From Serripes groenlandicus (taxonomy: Eukaryota; Mollusca; Bivalvia; Cardiida; Cardiidae): a stretch of 64,000 nucleotides of DNA. Made by a program: the position numbers and the translations under genes. Of this stretch, positions 42,701 through 49,500 are shown one piece after another. The notes beneath the pieces are model-generated. The model was not told the DNA's origin, searched no databases, and saw only the letters and a list, made by a program, of their open reading frames with translations. Location of the stretch: contig JASEVX010000377.1 of assembly GCA_031761405.1 (NCBI GenBank), positions 67,501-131,500 on the forward strand, in the 5' to 3' direction. Position 1 is the stretch's first letter. The number at the start of each line of letters is the position of its first letter.

Positions 42701-45700
42701 CCTCCATATCTGTCGTCTGCTGTGAAAACACTCCAGGAAAAGTACATCTTGAAAATTGGATATATAATTAAGAAAGAAATAAAAACAGCATGGACTAAGG
42801 AAAAATTGTTCATCATGAGCAATTTCTTCTTTTCCAACAATGATTCAAGAAATTGTCTGCTGTAAAAGCATCTTAAAATGGCTGCATGAGGTCGAGTGTT
42901 AAGTTTACCTGCCCTTACCTCTATAAAATGTCTTATTGACAATCGGATAGACAGACACATGCTGGGTAAATCGTTCATGTCTATGTTTTACATGAATATA
43001 TAGGTAGTTCCACAGTACTGTAAGTTCAAGTGACAATATGGCTTGTTTACTAGAAACGCCTGAAATAAGACAATATCTGTAAAACAGATGCAAGCTCTGT
43101 GAAATAGGTTTCTTTTTTTGGTCAGAATTAACCCTTTTACACTAAGTCTTGCACACAAATTCTTCAGCATCTTAACCCTTTTCCATATAGAACAAATCTA
43201 CAGTAAACGATTTGAAAATAAATTGACGAAAAACGTGAAAAGGCTCCATACATTAATGTTATACATGTATCATGAAAAAGAGTTGAAAACATTGTGGCAA
43301 AAAGAGGAGTTGCTCTTCATGGTTTCAAAAGTCATCTGTTGGGCAATCATTGGGCAATAAGTGAAATTTCTCATAATTAATTTTTCCTGTTATCGCAATG
43401 TTTTCACCACTTTTCCGAAATTTAAACAAGGTTTTCCATATTTTTCTGGGTTGACTGCTGAAGAATTGTTGTAAGTGGGAAAGGGTTAAATGTCCAACAC
43501 ATCACCAAACAAGATCACTGCCATCGCTCATCTGATTATATTAATTCCATAAATGACAATGAAACTATATATGCCAAATATAAACAATGCTTTCCCAAGC
43601 GTTTCTTGAAATCGTTTGTGACTAATTGATGAACAGTGCAAAGTCTGAGCAACCCGGGTACATGCCCAAAGCTCTATAGATAAGGGGCATTTTGCATGAT
43701 CTAAAATCCTTATTTTACCCTCTAACCCTATGTTGTGGGTACTCAAAAGAATCATCTCACTGAGACGATTCTTTTGAGTACCCACAACATAGGGTTTGCT
43801 TTAATAATAAGAGAGAAATTGTGGGAAAAAGAGCTGAATACGAGTCCTTATCAGGACCTCTGTATGCTTATGGTTGATTTTCCCAGAGTTCAGCTGCTCA
43901 CATGTCTCTTAACACTTACCCACATACACCAATGATTTTCCCAGAGTTCAGCTGCTCACATGTCTCTTAACACTTACCCACATACACCAAATCTGCAGCA
44001 GACGACATTGAAAACATCACTATTAAAATAGGGAAAATCTCTCTAAAGGAAAGTAAAATAACTGAATAGAATTGAAAACATTTAGGCAAAATAAGAAATT
44101 GCACATGATGAGAAATTTCTCCTTTTTCCACAATATGTTCAAAAGTCGTCTGCCGCAATGGCGTCTAAATGCAGAAATTCTATCAGTGGAAAAAGTTTCT
44201 GCAATTCACATACAGTGATACAGTTGAACCGTTTAAAGATGAGTTAAGAATGTTTGTGTTTGATTGGGGTTTTACGCTGTTTTCAACCTTATTTCAGTTA
44301 TATCACAGCAACTTATTCATAATCCCTGGGTAAACAGACCAGTACTAGGCAAAGAAATGTGCTTTGAATTTGAGCTGGCCCTGGTAGGGCACTTCACCAT
44401 GACCGTAGTGCCGAGACTGGGGATGCCAGGTTTCAAATCCCTGATGCTAACCACTCGACCACGGCGTATAATGACTCACTGTAAACATGCTGTGGACTGG
44501 ACTGGACAAAGATATATCAGAGCAATTTCTTATAAAGATTCTAACAAACCGAAAGATAAATTATCTGACAATGCTATATTGTATTCAATATTTCATAGGT
44601 TTTAACTCACTAGAAAGCTTGAAGAGGAAATCGGCGAGGTTCTTATAACAAGTATCTGATTTAGAGAGATTTTTATTTCAGTATTTTATAGGTTTTAACT
44701 TACTAGAAAGCTTGACGAGGATATTGGCGAGGTTCTTATAACAAGTATCTGCTTCAGAGAGATCTCTGTGATTCTGAAATGATAAAAAATAATCAACAAC
44801 CCTTTAAAAAACCTTTCCTACATACAACAAATCTTTTTAAACCCTTTCTACATACAACAAATCTGCAGCAGAGGACTTTGAAAACAATCATGTTAAAAGA
44901 TGGAAAAATCTCAATAAATGAAAGCACATTGTATAATTATTGAAAAAAGTTGAAAACATTGTGGCAATAGGTGAAATTGCTCGTTTTGACCAATTTCTCC
45001 TTTTGTTACAATGATTTCAAAAATGGTCTGCTGCAGATGTGTAAGAATACGTCTACAAGTGGGAAAGGCTGAAAACGTTTCCTACATACAACAAATCTGT
45101 AGCAGATTACTTTGAAAACATGAAATTAAAAGTTGCCAAAATCTCTAGTCTAGTAATGAAAGAAAGTGTAATTATTAAATACAGTTGAAAAAATTGCGGC
45201 AAAAGGAGAAATTGCTCATTATAAGCAAGTTCTCCTTTTGCCACAATGTTTTAAAAAGTTGTCAGCTGTAGATGCATCTGCAAGTGGGAAGGGAGGGTTA
45301 ACTGATAAGATACTTTTAGATTCATCAGCTTTGGAAACATCTTAGAAAAGAAACACTTCAGAATTTTAGTTTGATACATAGTTTATTAACCCTTTCCCTC
45401 ATAAAGATGCTTTCTGAAGCCTCTGCAGCAGACAGCTTTATGAAAACATAGTGACAAAAGAAGAAATTGCTCAAAACGAGTAATTTCTCCTTTTGCCACA
45501 ATTGTTTTCCACTTTTAGTCATAGGTTATCCATTCAATTAAAAAGATTTTATTTTCTGACAAAATATGTTTAAAGTCGTCTGCTGCAGAATTGTCGTATG
45601 AGCGAAAGGGTTAAAGTAAATTCGGAAAAACAAGAAATAATTTGATTTGCTTCATGTGATGTCAGACCAATTCTCATTCTCCAATGACTGTTTCAAATTT

Positions 45701-46308
45701 TAACTGGTCCTCAGCTGAAGCAATGTCAAATATGTTCTGTATAATGGATGTATAAACAGTTTTCCTGACAAAATAGCATCTGCTTGACTTTTAGTTCACC
45801 CTTTCCATCATATTTGACGCCTCGGCAGCAGATGACTTAATATTTATTTCTAGAGCAATTCAAAATAAAGCAGATGTTAACACACATCTTAACACTTTCC
45901 AACATACACAATTCTGCAGCAGTTGACTTTGAAAACATCTAGGCCAAAATCTCTATATATATATATATATATATAAAGTAAAATTATCGAAAAAGACAAC
46001 TTCAGAAACATCTGGTAAAAAATATGACAAACCTCTATAAACAAAAGTTTAATCACTGAATAGAGTTGAAAACAATTTGTCATGATGTTTTTAGAAGTCG
46101 TCTGCTGCAGAGGAGTCAGAAAGCGTCTAGTATATGGGAAAGGGTTAAAGTAAAGGTTAACAATAACAAAAAGTTAACATCATTAGCCCTGAATATAATA
46201 ACTTACTTTTAAATATTCACAAACAGTAATGGTATTCTGTCTGGACAGTTGTTCAAGAAGACCATTTTTGGTTGTTGAAAGTTCCGTCAGTTTGTCGATG
46301 AGTCTCAT
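25223..46308 (-). CDS. FANCG: FANCG-like TPR protein (Fanconi anaemia core complex), multi-exon gene
   Basis: FANCG is a nuclear TPR scaffold of the Fanconi anaemia core complex, used for interstrand crosslink repair. Exons 37317-37116, 35465-35329, 34884-34738, 28816-28677, 27675-27612, 26659-26232 and 25532-25223 splice in perfect phase to 475 residues plus stop. By memory of the vertebrate protein, the order of helices matches. YTEAISVFMETIRSC parallels the 'KALSSLHEAASG' TPR, ISDVELECLNLLVTALEM parallels 'TTAELESLELLVEALN', RYTVAAEKYKHL parallels 'RAGDAAEHYLDL', and AILALLRANQLTDCLSLCNQ parallels '[20 protein letters not shown]'. The N-terminal exons (41-46 kb) are less certain and at least two short exons are missing from my model. 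The total would be near the ~620 aa of vertebrate FANCG. The introns are packed with MITEs. Another TPR protein is possible but less likely, given the order of matches. Confidence 0.72.
26145..26318 (-). repeat. FANCG: 87 bp in-frame tandem duplication of a TPR segment with its splice donor
   Basis: Two copies of an 87 bp unit encode CKYKAEVLYKLGQHD-S/L-AIASAQ. Both end in a usable GT donor (26231 and 26144) in phase 2. Since 87 is 29 codons, both donors keep the frame into the last exon, giving products with one or two copies of the segment. The copies differ at only a few bases, so the duplication is recent. Confidence 0.88.
26232..26659 (-). CDS. FANCG: FANCG-like long exon (proximal donor)
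   Basis: Acceptor cttttgtag. Encodes DYTRIPPLLQVHHEAILALL...LTDCLSLCNQVIACYHTKES, a Ser/Thr-rich low-complexity linker with a basic TRKRKRQ cluster, then CKYKAEVLYKLGQHDSAIASAQ(R), a TPR. The donor caaag|gtatat at 26231 (phase 2) joins AVDSISAYKKK of the last exon. Reading on past this donor stays open through a second TPR copy and a second donor (see 26145-26318). Confidence 0.82.
27010..27225 (-). mobile_element. SINE, degraded
   Basis: Same ccagtactggtttg body as 19.5 kb; the head is worn (ccaccatgggcgaatggttaa on the reverse strand). Confidence 0.65.
27383..27602 (+). mobile_element. piggyBac-like MITE
   Basis: Left tip aaaccctttcccacatac, right tip agtggttaaggg. Touches the donor region of the 27.6 kb exon. 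Confidence 0.75.
27612..27675 (-). CDS. FANCG: FANCG-like short exon
   Basis: 64 nt; acceptor tattgtag, donor actg|gtgggt. Encodes (R)YTVAAEKYKHLITHLQSLDSL. A MITE (27383-27602) ends about 8 bp inside the intron. Confidence 0.78.
27726..27949 (+). mobile_element. piggyBac-like MITE
   Basis: Full stem; the TTAA is lost at the left (ttggccctttccc). Lies 50 bp upstream of the 27.6 kb exon acceptor. Confidence 0.8.
28148..28211. repeat. 13-bp-arm hairpin in a FANCG intron
   Basis: ggggagcttactg and cagtaagctcccc flank a 36 bp AT-rich loop. Confidence 0.8.
28677..28816 (-). CDS. FANCG: FANCG-like exon
   Basis: Acceptor cttgttag, donor aaag|gtaatt. Encodes ALEMKEKGDDIEEEGIDLLYIL...ISYLEALYCFANRSLQLQR. 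The acidic spacer followed by a hydrophobic helix parallels the FANCG region before the 'GDAAEHYLDLL' TPR. Phase 0 in, phase 2 out. Confidence 0.78.
29317..31127. mobile_element. 'aacaagagctgtcggaggac' element, split by an insertion
   Basis: Starts agctgtcggaggacagc hairpin at 29,317 and resumes after 31,058 with the ending gacgacgccagggtcatgacaatagctctcg. It is interrupted by the next feature. Confidence 0.7.
29641..31058. mobile_element. 'aacaagagggcc' element, copy 5, nested
   Basis: Complete from aacaagagggccaagatggccc to gagccttcggctctggtgatctaaaaac. Long type, closely similar to copies 3 and 8. Confidence 0.8.
31479..33834. mobile_element. 'aacaagagggcc' element, copy 6, expanded
   Basis: Complete ends (hairpins at both sides; ctaaaaac at 33,834). 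The middle is a tandem array (see 31971-33600). The many short open frames here (CSLGHPLPRLFKYF-type) are by-products of the repeat. Confidence 0.85.
31971..33600. repeat. 166 bp tandem array with 332 bp higher-order period
   Basis: 'tggcggccatgtttttcaac' starts at 31971, 32128, 32294, 32460, 32626, 32792, 32958, 33124, 33290 and 33456. The last nine steps except the first are exactly 166. Types alternate: ccgatcgg with caatgaac...gtgg, and cggatcgg with caaggaac...gtgc. Confidence 0.9.
34200..34600. mobile_element. Partial element with tgacctagtttt repeats and a hairpin end
   Basis: Two ~150 bp units (ttaacaagatttcccttcaatttagca...), then caatagctcacattgagcattttgttcaaaggtgagctaaa. Related to 62.94-63.2 and 63.72-64.0 kb. 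Confidence 0.6.
34600..34732 (+). mobile_element. piggyBac-like MITE, right half
   Basis: Starts gttgaaaacattgtgtcaaatg and ends gggaaagga-TTAA at 34729-34732, overlapping the donor of the FANCG-like exon. Confidence 0.75.
34738..34884 (-). CDS. FANCG: FANCG-like TPR exon
   Basis: 49 codons, phase 0 at both ends. Encodes GKLQLSIQMYREALSADFG...YRKLGISDVELECLNLLVT, the best single match to the FANCG order of motifs. The donor act|gtgagttaa overlaps the TTAA of a MITE remnant (34600-34732), so a transposon landed within nine bases of the splice site. Confidence 0.82.
34996..35206 (+). mobile_element. piggyBac-like MITE
   Basis: Left tip atccctttcccacatac, centre catcataagcaatttctcc, right tip tatgaaagggata. 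Confidence 0.75.
35329..35465 (-). CDS. FANCG: FANCG-like TPR exon
   Basis: Acceptor atcttttag, donor ctg|gttagt. Encodes GYGLYKLKRYTEAISVFMET...RIFNWIGMCFENL, one TPR unit with the typical small/large residue pattern (Y-L-Y then A-I). Phase 1 in, phase 0 out, consistent with both neighbours. Confidence 0.8.
35510..35739 (+). mobile_element. piggyBac-like MITE, full length
   Basis: TTAACCCGTTCCGTCATAC start, GAGAAAAGG-TTAA end. Lies 43 bp upstream of the 35.4 kb exon acceptor. Confidence 0.85.
35930..36154 (+). mobile_element. piggyBac-like MITE
   Basis: TTAACCCTTTCCTACATAC; subtype with 'ttggccacaatgtt' and 'gctgctattgcgtcaaaatg', as at 6.4, 40.9 and 41.4 kb. Confidence 0.8.
36222..36498. 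mobile_element. Palindromic MITE of another family
   Basis: gtataggtccagaaaggccgatttcct returns inverted near 36,465-36,492 (aggaaatcagactttttggacct). An inner palindrome ggtgtatgtac/gtacatacacc lies at 36,320-36,390. Confidence 0.7.
36725..36954 (-). mobile_element. piggyBac-like MITE, full length
   Basis: TTAACCCTTTCCCTCATATAG to aaaaggg-TTAA; near-identical to the copies at 5.7 and 45.4 kb. Confidence 0.9.
37116..37317 (-). CDS. FANCG: FANCG-like TPR exon
   Basis: Acceptor attattttcag, donor tcag|gttagt (phase 1). Encodes VQCETNLSLKF...SYLIGCLHCMADQWEEGIKFMDHAG...AANVLSG, a helical TPR-like segment. A full MITE (TTAA at 37329) ends only 9 bp upstream of the acceptor AG. Confidence 0.75.
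37329..37555 (+). mobile_element. piggyBac-like MITE next to a FANCG acceptor
   Basis: TTAACCCTTTTCCTACATAC start; its TTAA lies 9 bp from the acceptor AG of the 37.1 kb exon. Confidence 0.8.
37744..38062. repeat. Minisatellite, ~41 bp unit
   Basis: About eight units 'cagtcaaactcaaactatagtcacatacatgtaatgtgcca' with minor changes. Confidence 0.9.
38110..38372. mobile_element. GAGCCGTCCC-ended MITE
   Basis: tgagccgtcccacgagaaaa at the left, ttttcttgcaggacgcaca inverted at the right. Middle shared with 46.69-46.95 kb (in opposite order), including ttcctgaaacagaaaatcca. Confidence 0.72.
38557..39834. mobile_element. TATCCCCCGCTT-ended MITE with internal tandem repeats
   Basis: Inverted ends tatcccccgctt (38,559) and aagcgggggata (39,820). 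Inside are about six ~165-175 bp units ('ggggccataactccaccga...ttgtggcagttattgcacgg') and then a (gaca)n tract at 39,680-39,778. No protein. Confidence 0.85.
40094..40172 (-). mobile_element. piggyBac-like MITE, left half
   Basis: TTAACCCTTTCCCTCATAGAG through gtgacaaaagaaaaagtt, then replaced by an 87 bp array. Confidence 0.75.
40173..40460. repeat. 87 bp tandem array
   Basis: Three full units plus part, starts at 40177, 40264, 40351 and 40438 ('gtccactgtatgagcctgtc'). Because 87 is a multiple of three it makes a false open frame on the reverse strand. Confidence 0.9.
40705..40850 (-). mobile_element. piggyBac-like MITE, partial
   Basis: Long arm (cctctgcagcagaaaacc) and stem only. Confidence 0.65.
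40850..41030 (+). mobile_element. piggyBac-like MITE, partial
   Basis: aaccctttcctacatacagc start; the stem is reduced; end ttggggaaggcta. Confidence 0.65.
41059..41177 (-). CDS. FANCG: FANCG-like exon
   Basis: 119 nt: acceptor gtgtgcag, donor aaca|gtgagt, open frame ILPGFERRKKSLLELNPG...DICCKLLQFDYN. The pattern fits the FANCG helices around 'DIQRSLERVLETQE...LWDSVLRA'. It enters in phase 2 and leaves in phase 1, so it needs one more exon on either side, which I could not find. Confidence 0.5.
41370..41545 (+). mobile_element. piggyBac-like MITE, partial
   Basis: 'ggccaaagaagaaattgctcatcatgagcaattt' stem subtype; end ggtaaggg-TTAA. Confidence 0.65.
41756..41839 (+). mobile_element. piggyBac-like MITE, 84 bp deletion derivative
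   Basis: Only the tips and one arm each remain: taaccctttccctc-agacgactttgaac ... ctgcagaggcgtcag ... gggaaaggg-TTAA. Confidence 0.8.
41928..41962 (-). CDS. FANCG: Probable short FANCG-like exon
   Basis: Using the acceptor ctaaag at 41964-41963, the split codon from 44.7 kb is completed and the exon reads (N)FISEQVLLVSE to a consensus donor gag|gtaaat. The frame is also open about 30 nt further upstream (SLIKMPKD), so the 5' edge is uncertain. A diverged copy of this exon and its flanks lies at 53.45-53.56 kb. The next exon I can see does not match in phase, so one is missing between them. Confidence 0.4.
41998..42184 (-). mobile_element. piggyBac-like MITE
   Basis: TTAACCCTTTCCCTCATATAG; about 40 bp deleted before cgtctgctgcagaattg. 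Confidence 0.8.
43172..43489 (+). mobile_element. piggyBac-like MITE, composite
   Basis: TTAACCCTTTTCCATATAG to gtgggaaaggg-TTAA, 318 bp. The centre looks like two partly overlapping copies. Confidence 0.65.
43655..43862. mobile_element. Palindromic 'ACCCACAACATAGGG' element, best copy
   Basis: A perfect hairpin core: ccctatgttgtgggtact / agtacccacaacataggg around caaaagaatcatctcactgagacgattctttt. Flanks resemble those of the 42.53-42.70 kb copy. Confidence 0.8.
43876..43990. repeat. 58 bp direct duplication
   Basis: 'gattttcccagagttcagctgctcacatgtctcttaacacttacccacatacacc' occurs twice in tandem (43,876 and 43,934), including the left tip of a MITE. Confidence 0.9.
43967..44194 (+). mobile_element. 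piggyBac-like MITE
   Basis: TTAACACTTACCCACATAC start; right end agtggaaaaag is diverged. Confidence 0.72.
44245..44467 (-). mobile_element. tRNA-derived SINE
   Basis: Reverse strand: cgccgtggtcgagtggttagc head, ggatttgaaacc B-box region, ccagtactggtctg body, tail gtaaaaccccaatcaaac. Confidence 0.8.
44600..44670 (-). pseudogene. Degenerate tandem copy of the 44.7 kb exon
   Basis: A direct duplicate of the 3' two thirds of the neighbouring exon and its flank (SDTCYKNLADFLFKLS plus a gtgagt donor). The upstream part has diverged, an in-frame TGA precedes it, and no acceptor AG is present. It is probably a dead exon copy, but it keeps a good donor. Confidence 0.6.
44704..44773 (-). CDS. FANCG: FANCG-like exon (near N-terminus)
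   Basis: 70 nt: acceptor tttcag, then NHRDLSEADTCYKNLANILVKLS, donor cta|gtaagt (phase 1). This is similar in pattern to the FANCG stretch in which about 20 helical residues precede the 'LLHSLQ' segment. A degenerate tandem copy follows at about 44,610-44,665. Confidence 0.6.
44837..45070 (+). mobile_element. piggyBac-like MITE
   Basis: Left tip TTAA-accctttctacatac; preceded by a short repeated tip fragment (44,812-44,836). Confidence 0.78.
45077..45301 (+). mobile_element. piggyBac-like MITE
   Basis: Left tip gtttcctacatac; perfect stem caaaaggagaaattgctcattataagcaagttctcctttt; end gggaggg-TTAA. Confidence 0.75.
45386..45614 (-). mobile_element. piggyBac-like MITE, full length
   Basis: TTAACCCTTTCCCTCATAAAG to gcgaaaggg-TTAA. 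Confidence 0.88.
45889..46148 (+). mobile_element. piggyBac-like MITE with (ta)n insertion
   Basis: Inner tatatatatata run at 45,953-45,974 and a partly duplicated arm (acaacttcagaaacatc). Confidence 0.75.
46207..46308 (-). CDS. FANCG: Putative first coding exon of the FANCG-like gene
   Basis: Encodes MRLIDKLTELSTTKNGLLEQ...TVCEYLK and ends in a consensus donor (aaa|gtaagt), phase 0, matching the next acceptor at 44775. The acidic, coiled ENMRLIDKL start resembles the WREKNDRLV start region of FANCG only loosely. An in-frame TAA lies eight codons upstream of the ATG. A different frame upstream (46226-46415) is open after a good acceptor (ctttttcag) and reads NIYIGKMLLEKNNRFELEEK, so the true 5' structure is unclear. 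Confidence 0.45.
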
Positions 46309-46686
46309 ATTTTCCGTTTTCAAACATTAAATGTATTTCCTCCATAAAGATTTTTTCTTCAAGTTCAAATCTGTTATTTTTTTCCAACAACATCTTTCCA
46401 ATGTAGATATTTCTGAAAAAGAAAGATTTTTTTTGAAGTTTTCATTTATAATTCCTTGATTTTATTTAATTGGGTATACTTTTTAAGTTTCAATCAGAGC
46501 TCTAGATAAGGTGAAATAAGAATCTTGAAACCCTAATACAGAACGAATTTGAATTAAATTATTAATATTTTAAACATCCAATTCTAAATAAGTTTAGAAA
46601 ATAAACATTGTGGAAAATTATGTTGATCTAAACATTTGTCTATTCAGAGATCTATAGGGTTGTCCTATACTATGTTATGTATACAT

Positions 46687-46952
46687 ATGTGAGCCGTCCC
46701 CCGAGAAAACCAACATTGTGGACTCGTAAAGTATCGACATGGATCATTCTAAGCATGCCGCGATGGCTTACCCGGATAGACACTTTTCGCCTCCTGTGGA
46801 TTTTCTGTTTCAGGAATCATTACTCTATACCTCTATTCCCCTGAATATGTCGGCCAGGATCAGTCTACGTGGCGGACTGCACAGGCTGATCTGGTCGATA
46901 CATTACGCAGAAGCCATAATGTTTGTTTTCTCGCGGGATGGCTCATATGTCC
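46687..46952. mobile_element. GAGCCGTCCC-ended MITE, better copy
   Basis: Terminal repeats ~30 bp: tgagccgtcccccgagaaaa and ttttctcgcgggatggctca. Flanked by atatg-like duplications. Confidence 0.82.
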
Positions 46953-47130
46953 TTTTGCTTTACCCTTTGTAATGCTAATTTCTATGTATCTCATGCTTTT
47001 GTTCCTTATACAAACAGGGAGTAACAAAGAAATTGAAATTGAAATTGAATTGAGGTCATATAATGATCAGTTTTGTCTCAGACTCGATGGGAATAACAAT
47101 ATACCTCAATTCTTGGTTAGATAGGAAACT

Positions 47131-47226
47131 AATTAGTAAGACGAAATGAGAAAATAGTTCATGACCTTTATTGTTCCATGTAAAGGGAAATATGAAATTG
47201 TGTAAATATTAAAGAGCGAAATAAAG
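47131..47226. repeat. Direct repeat, left copy
   Basis: 'attagtaagacgaaatgagaaaa ... aaagagcgaaataaagg'; the right copy is at 48,878-48,987. Confidence 0.85.
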
Positions 47227-47449
47227 GAAAACTAGAACTATCACTGAAGATGAAAAATTACCCCAAAACAGCACCTTGACTCAAAATATGGCTTTCGACT
47301 GACCAACAAAAGGGCCATAACTTTGTAAAACAAGAGAAAAGGCTTTGCATGCTTAACTATAACACAAATTTATAAGTTGAAAAAGGTACATTATTCTGTC
47401 AAACTTGACTTTAGAGTTATGCCCCTTGACATACCTGGTCTTCTAATGG

Positions 47450-48590
47450 TCCTGATTAAATGTTAAAAGTTCTAGAGTTGTAAACATGAAATTGGGGACC
47501 AAAGTCTTCAAGTCTGACCTTGACCTGGGTGATGTGCATGACACATCATCTTGTTATGCAGAATAATTGTGTGAAGTTATATCAAAATCCATTCAAGCAT
47601 GTGGAAGATACAAACTTGACACGAAATTGCAGACGGACAATGTTTGAGCCCAAACTGTGACCTTGACCTTTGGAGTAGGTGGCTGGGTTATGTGCATGAC
47701 AAATCCTCTTGTTATTGAGAATAGTTGTGTGAAGTTATATCGAAATCCATTAAAGCATGTGTGACTTTGACATTTGAGGTACAAGCCTGGGTCTTGTGTG
47801 TGACAAGCCACTTCACAATGGTGAACATGTATGCCCAGTAACTTGAGAATCCTATGATGCATGGTTGAGAGACAGGCCGGACAAGGTAGTCCTATCAAAC
47901 AGTACTCATTTTGACCTTTGAGGTACAAGCCACCTCATCATGGTGAACATGTGTGCCCAGTAACTTGAGAAACCTATGATGAATGGTTGAGATGCGGACC
48001 GGACAAGATAGTCCTATCAAACAGTATTCAGTTTGACCTTTGAGTGTGACCTTGACCTTTGACGTACAAGCCACCTCATCATGGTGAACATGTGTGTCCA
48101 GTAACTTGAGAATCCTAAGATGCATGGTTGAGATGCGGGCCGGACAAGGTAGTCCTATCAAACAGTACTCATTTTGACGTTTGACCTCTATGTGTGACAT
48201 TGACCTTTGAGGTACAGGCCTCAATCTTGTGCGCGAGACACCGCCTCATCATGGTGAACGTTTGTGCCAAGTTTCTTTGAAATCCTATGATGCATGGTTG
48301 AAATGTGGACCGGACAAGGTAGTCCTTTCAAATAGTACTCATTTTGACCTCTAAGTGTGACCTTGACATTTGAGGTACAGGCCTGGGTCTTATGCTAGTC
48401 ACGCAGCCTCATTCATGGTGAACGTTTGTGCCAAGTTTCTTTCAAATCCTATGATGCATGGTTAAGATGCGGGCCGGACAAAGTTAGGTTGGACTGACAG
48501 ACAGACAGACAGACAGACGGACAGGACCAAACCTATAGTCCCCAAACCGGTCTTCGACCGATAGGTGACTAATAACATGCAATTGTAAGA
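47450..48590. mobile_element. Repeat block with tgaccttgacctttg units and (agac)n
   Basis: About six imperfect units of 120-165 bp with 'cagtaacttgagaatcctatgatgcatgg', then (agac)n at 48,498-48,517 and an inverted end (ccccaaaccggtcttcgaccgata). Not coding. Confidence 0.7.
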
Positions 48591-48877
48591 CATTTAGGGT
48601 ATGCACATCTCCTCTTGGTATAGAAGCTTGATGTAAAATTTTATTGAATTCCACCCAGTGGTTTGTGGACAAAATATGACCAACAACTTTATAAGTAAAA
48701 GCGCCATAACTCTGTAAATTAACATGCAATTGTAAGACCTTAAGGGTATGCACATCTCCTCTTGGTATAGAAACTTCATGTAAAATTTTATTGCATTCCA
48801 CCCAGTGGTTTGTAAGAAATAGGCCGTACAAAATATGGCTTCTAACCGACAGCCGGACACAGTAACTCCTATATAAT

Positions 48878-48987
48878 AATTAGTAAGACGAAATGAGAAA
48901 ACAGTTCATGACCTTTATTGTTCCATGTAAAGGGAAATACAAAATCGTGTAAAACCCCTTTAAGGAATTAAAGAGCGAAATAAAGGG
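48878..48987. repeat. Direct repeat, right copy
   Basis: Matches 47,131-47,226 with an extra 'acccctttaaggaa' segment. Confidence 0.85.
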
Positions 48988-49320
48988 GCTGTAATTCTAG
49001 TTGTCGCCAGATAGTTCAATCGTCGGACAGTGAAGGCCCTGTTGGTACTGTGCATATACTAACAATTTTCCCTAGTCAGCCATGTTCGCAGATGCAATTT
49101 TAGACCTTTTCTGTGTGACCTGGATATATAATTATATATAAAGTAATTATTTCTTAACATGCTCGAATTGAAAATGGATAGGCATGCTATAAGAAAACCA
49201 ACCATGTAACATTTGCGATATCTGTAGATCCAGCTCAACCGACTAACCTGCATGTCCACACACGGTCTACGTACAAAGTCCCGACAAATAGTTTACACTT
49301 GTATCATAGCATGAAGGCGA

Positions 49321-49500
49321 TCAGAATCCGTTCTGGCGAATTGGTTAGCGTCGGAGAATTGGATCCGGACGTCCAGGGCTCGATCCCTATTTGCGCTGGA
49401 GCGCCCCTGGGTAAGGCACATTTCCTAGCCTAGTACTGGTTTATTTACCAAGGGATCATAGATAAGAGAACTGTTGCCTAAAACCCAATAACAAATCTAC
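49321..49500 (+). mobile_element. tRNA-derived SINE
   Basis: ccgttctggcgaattggttagcg head, gggctcgatccc B box, ctagcctagtactggttta body. Confidence 0.72.
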
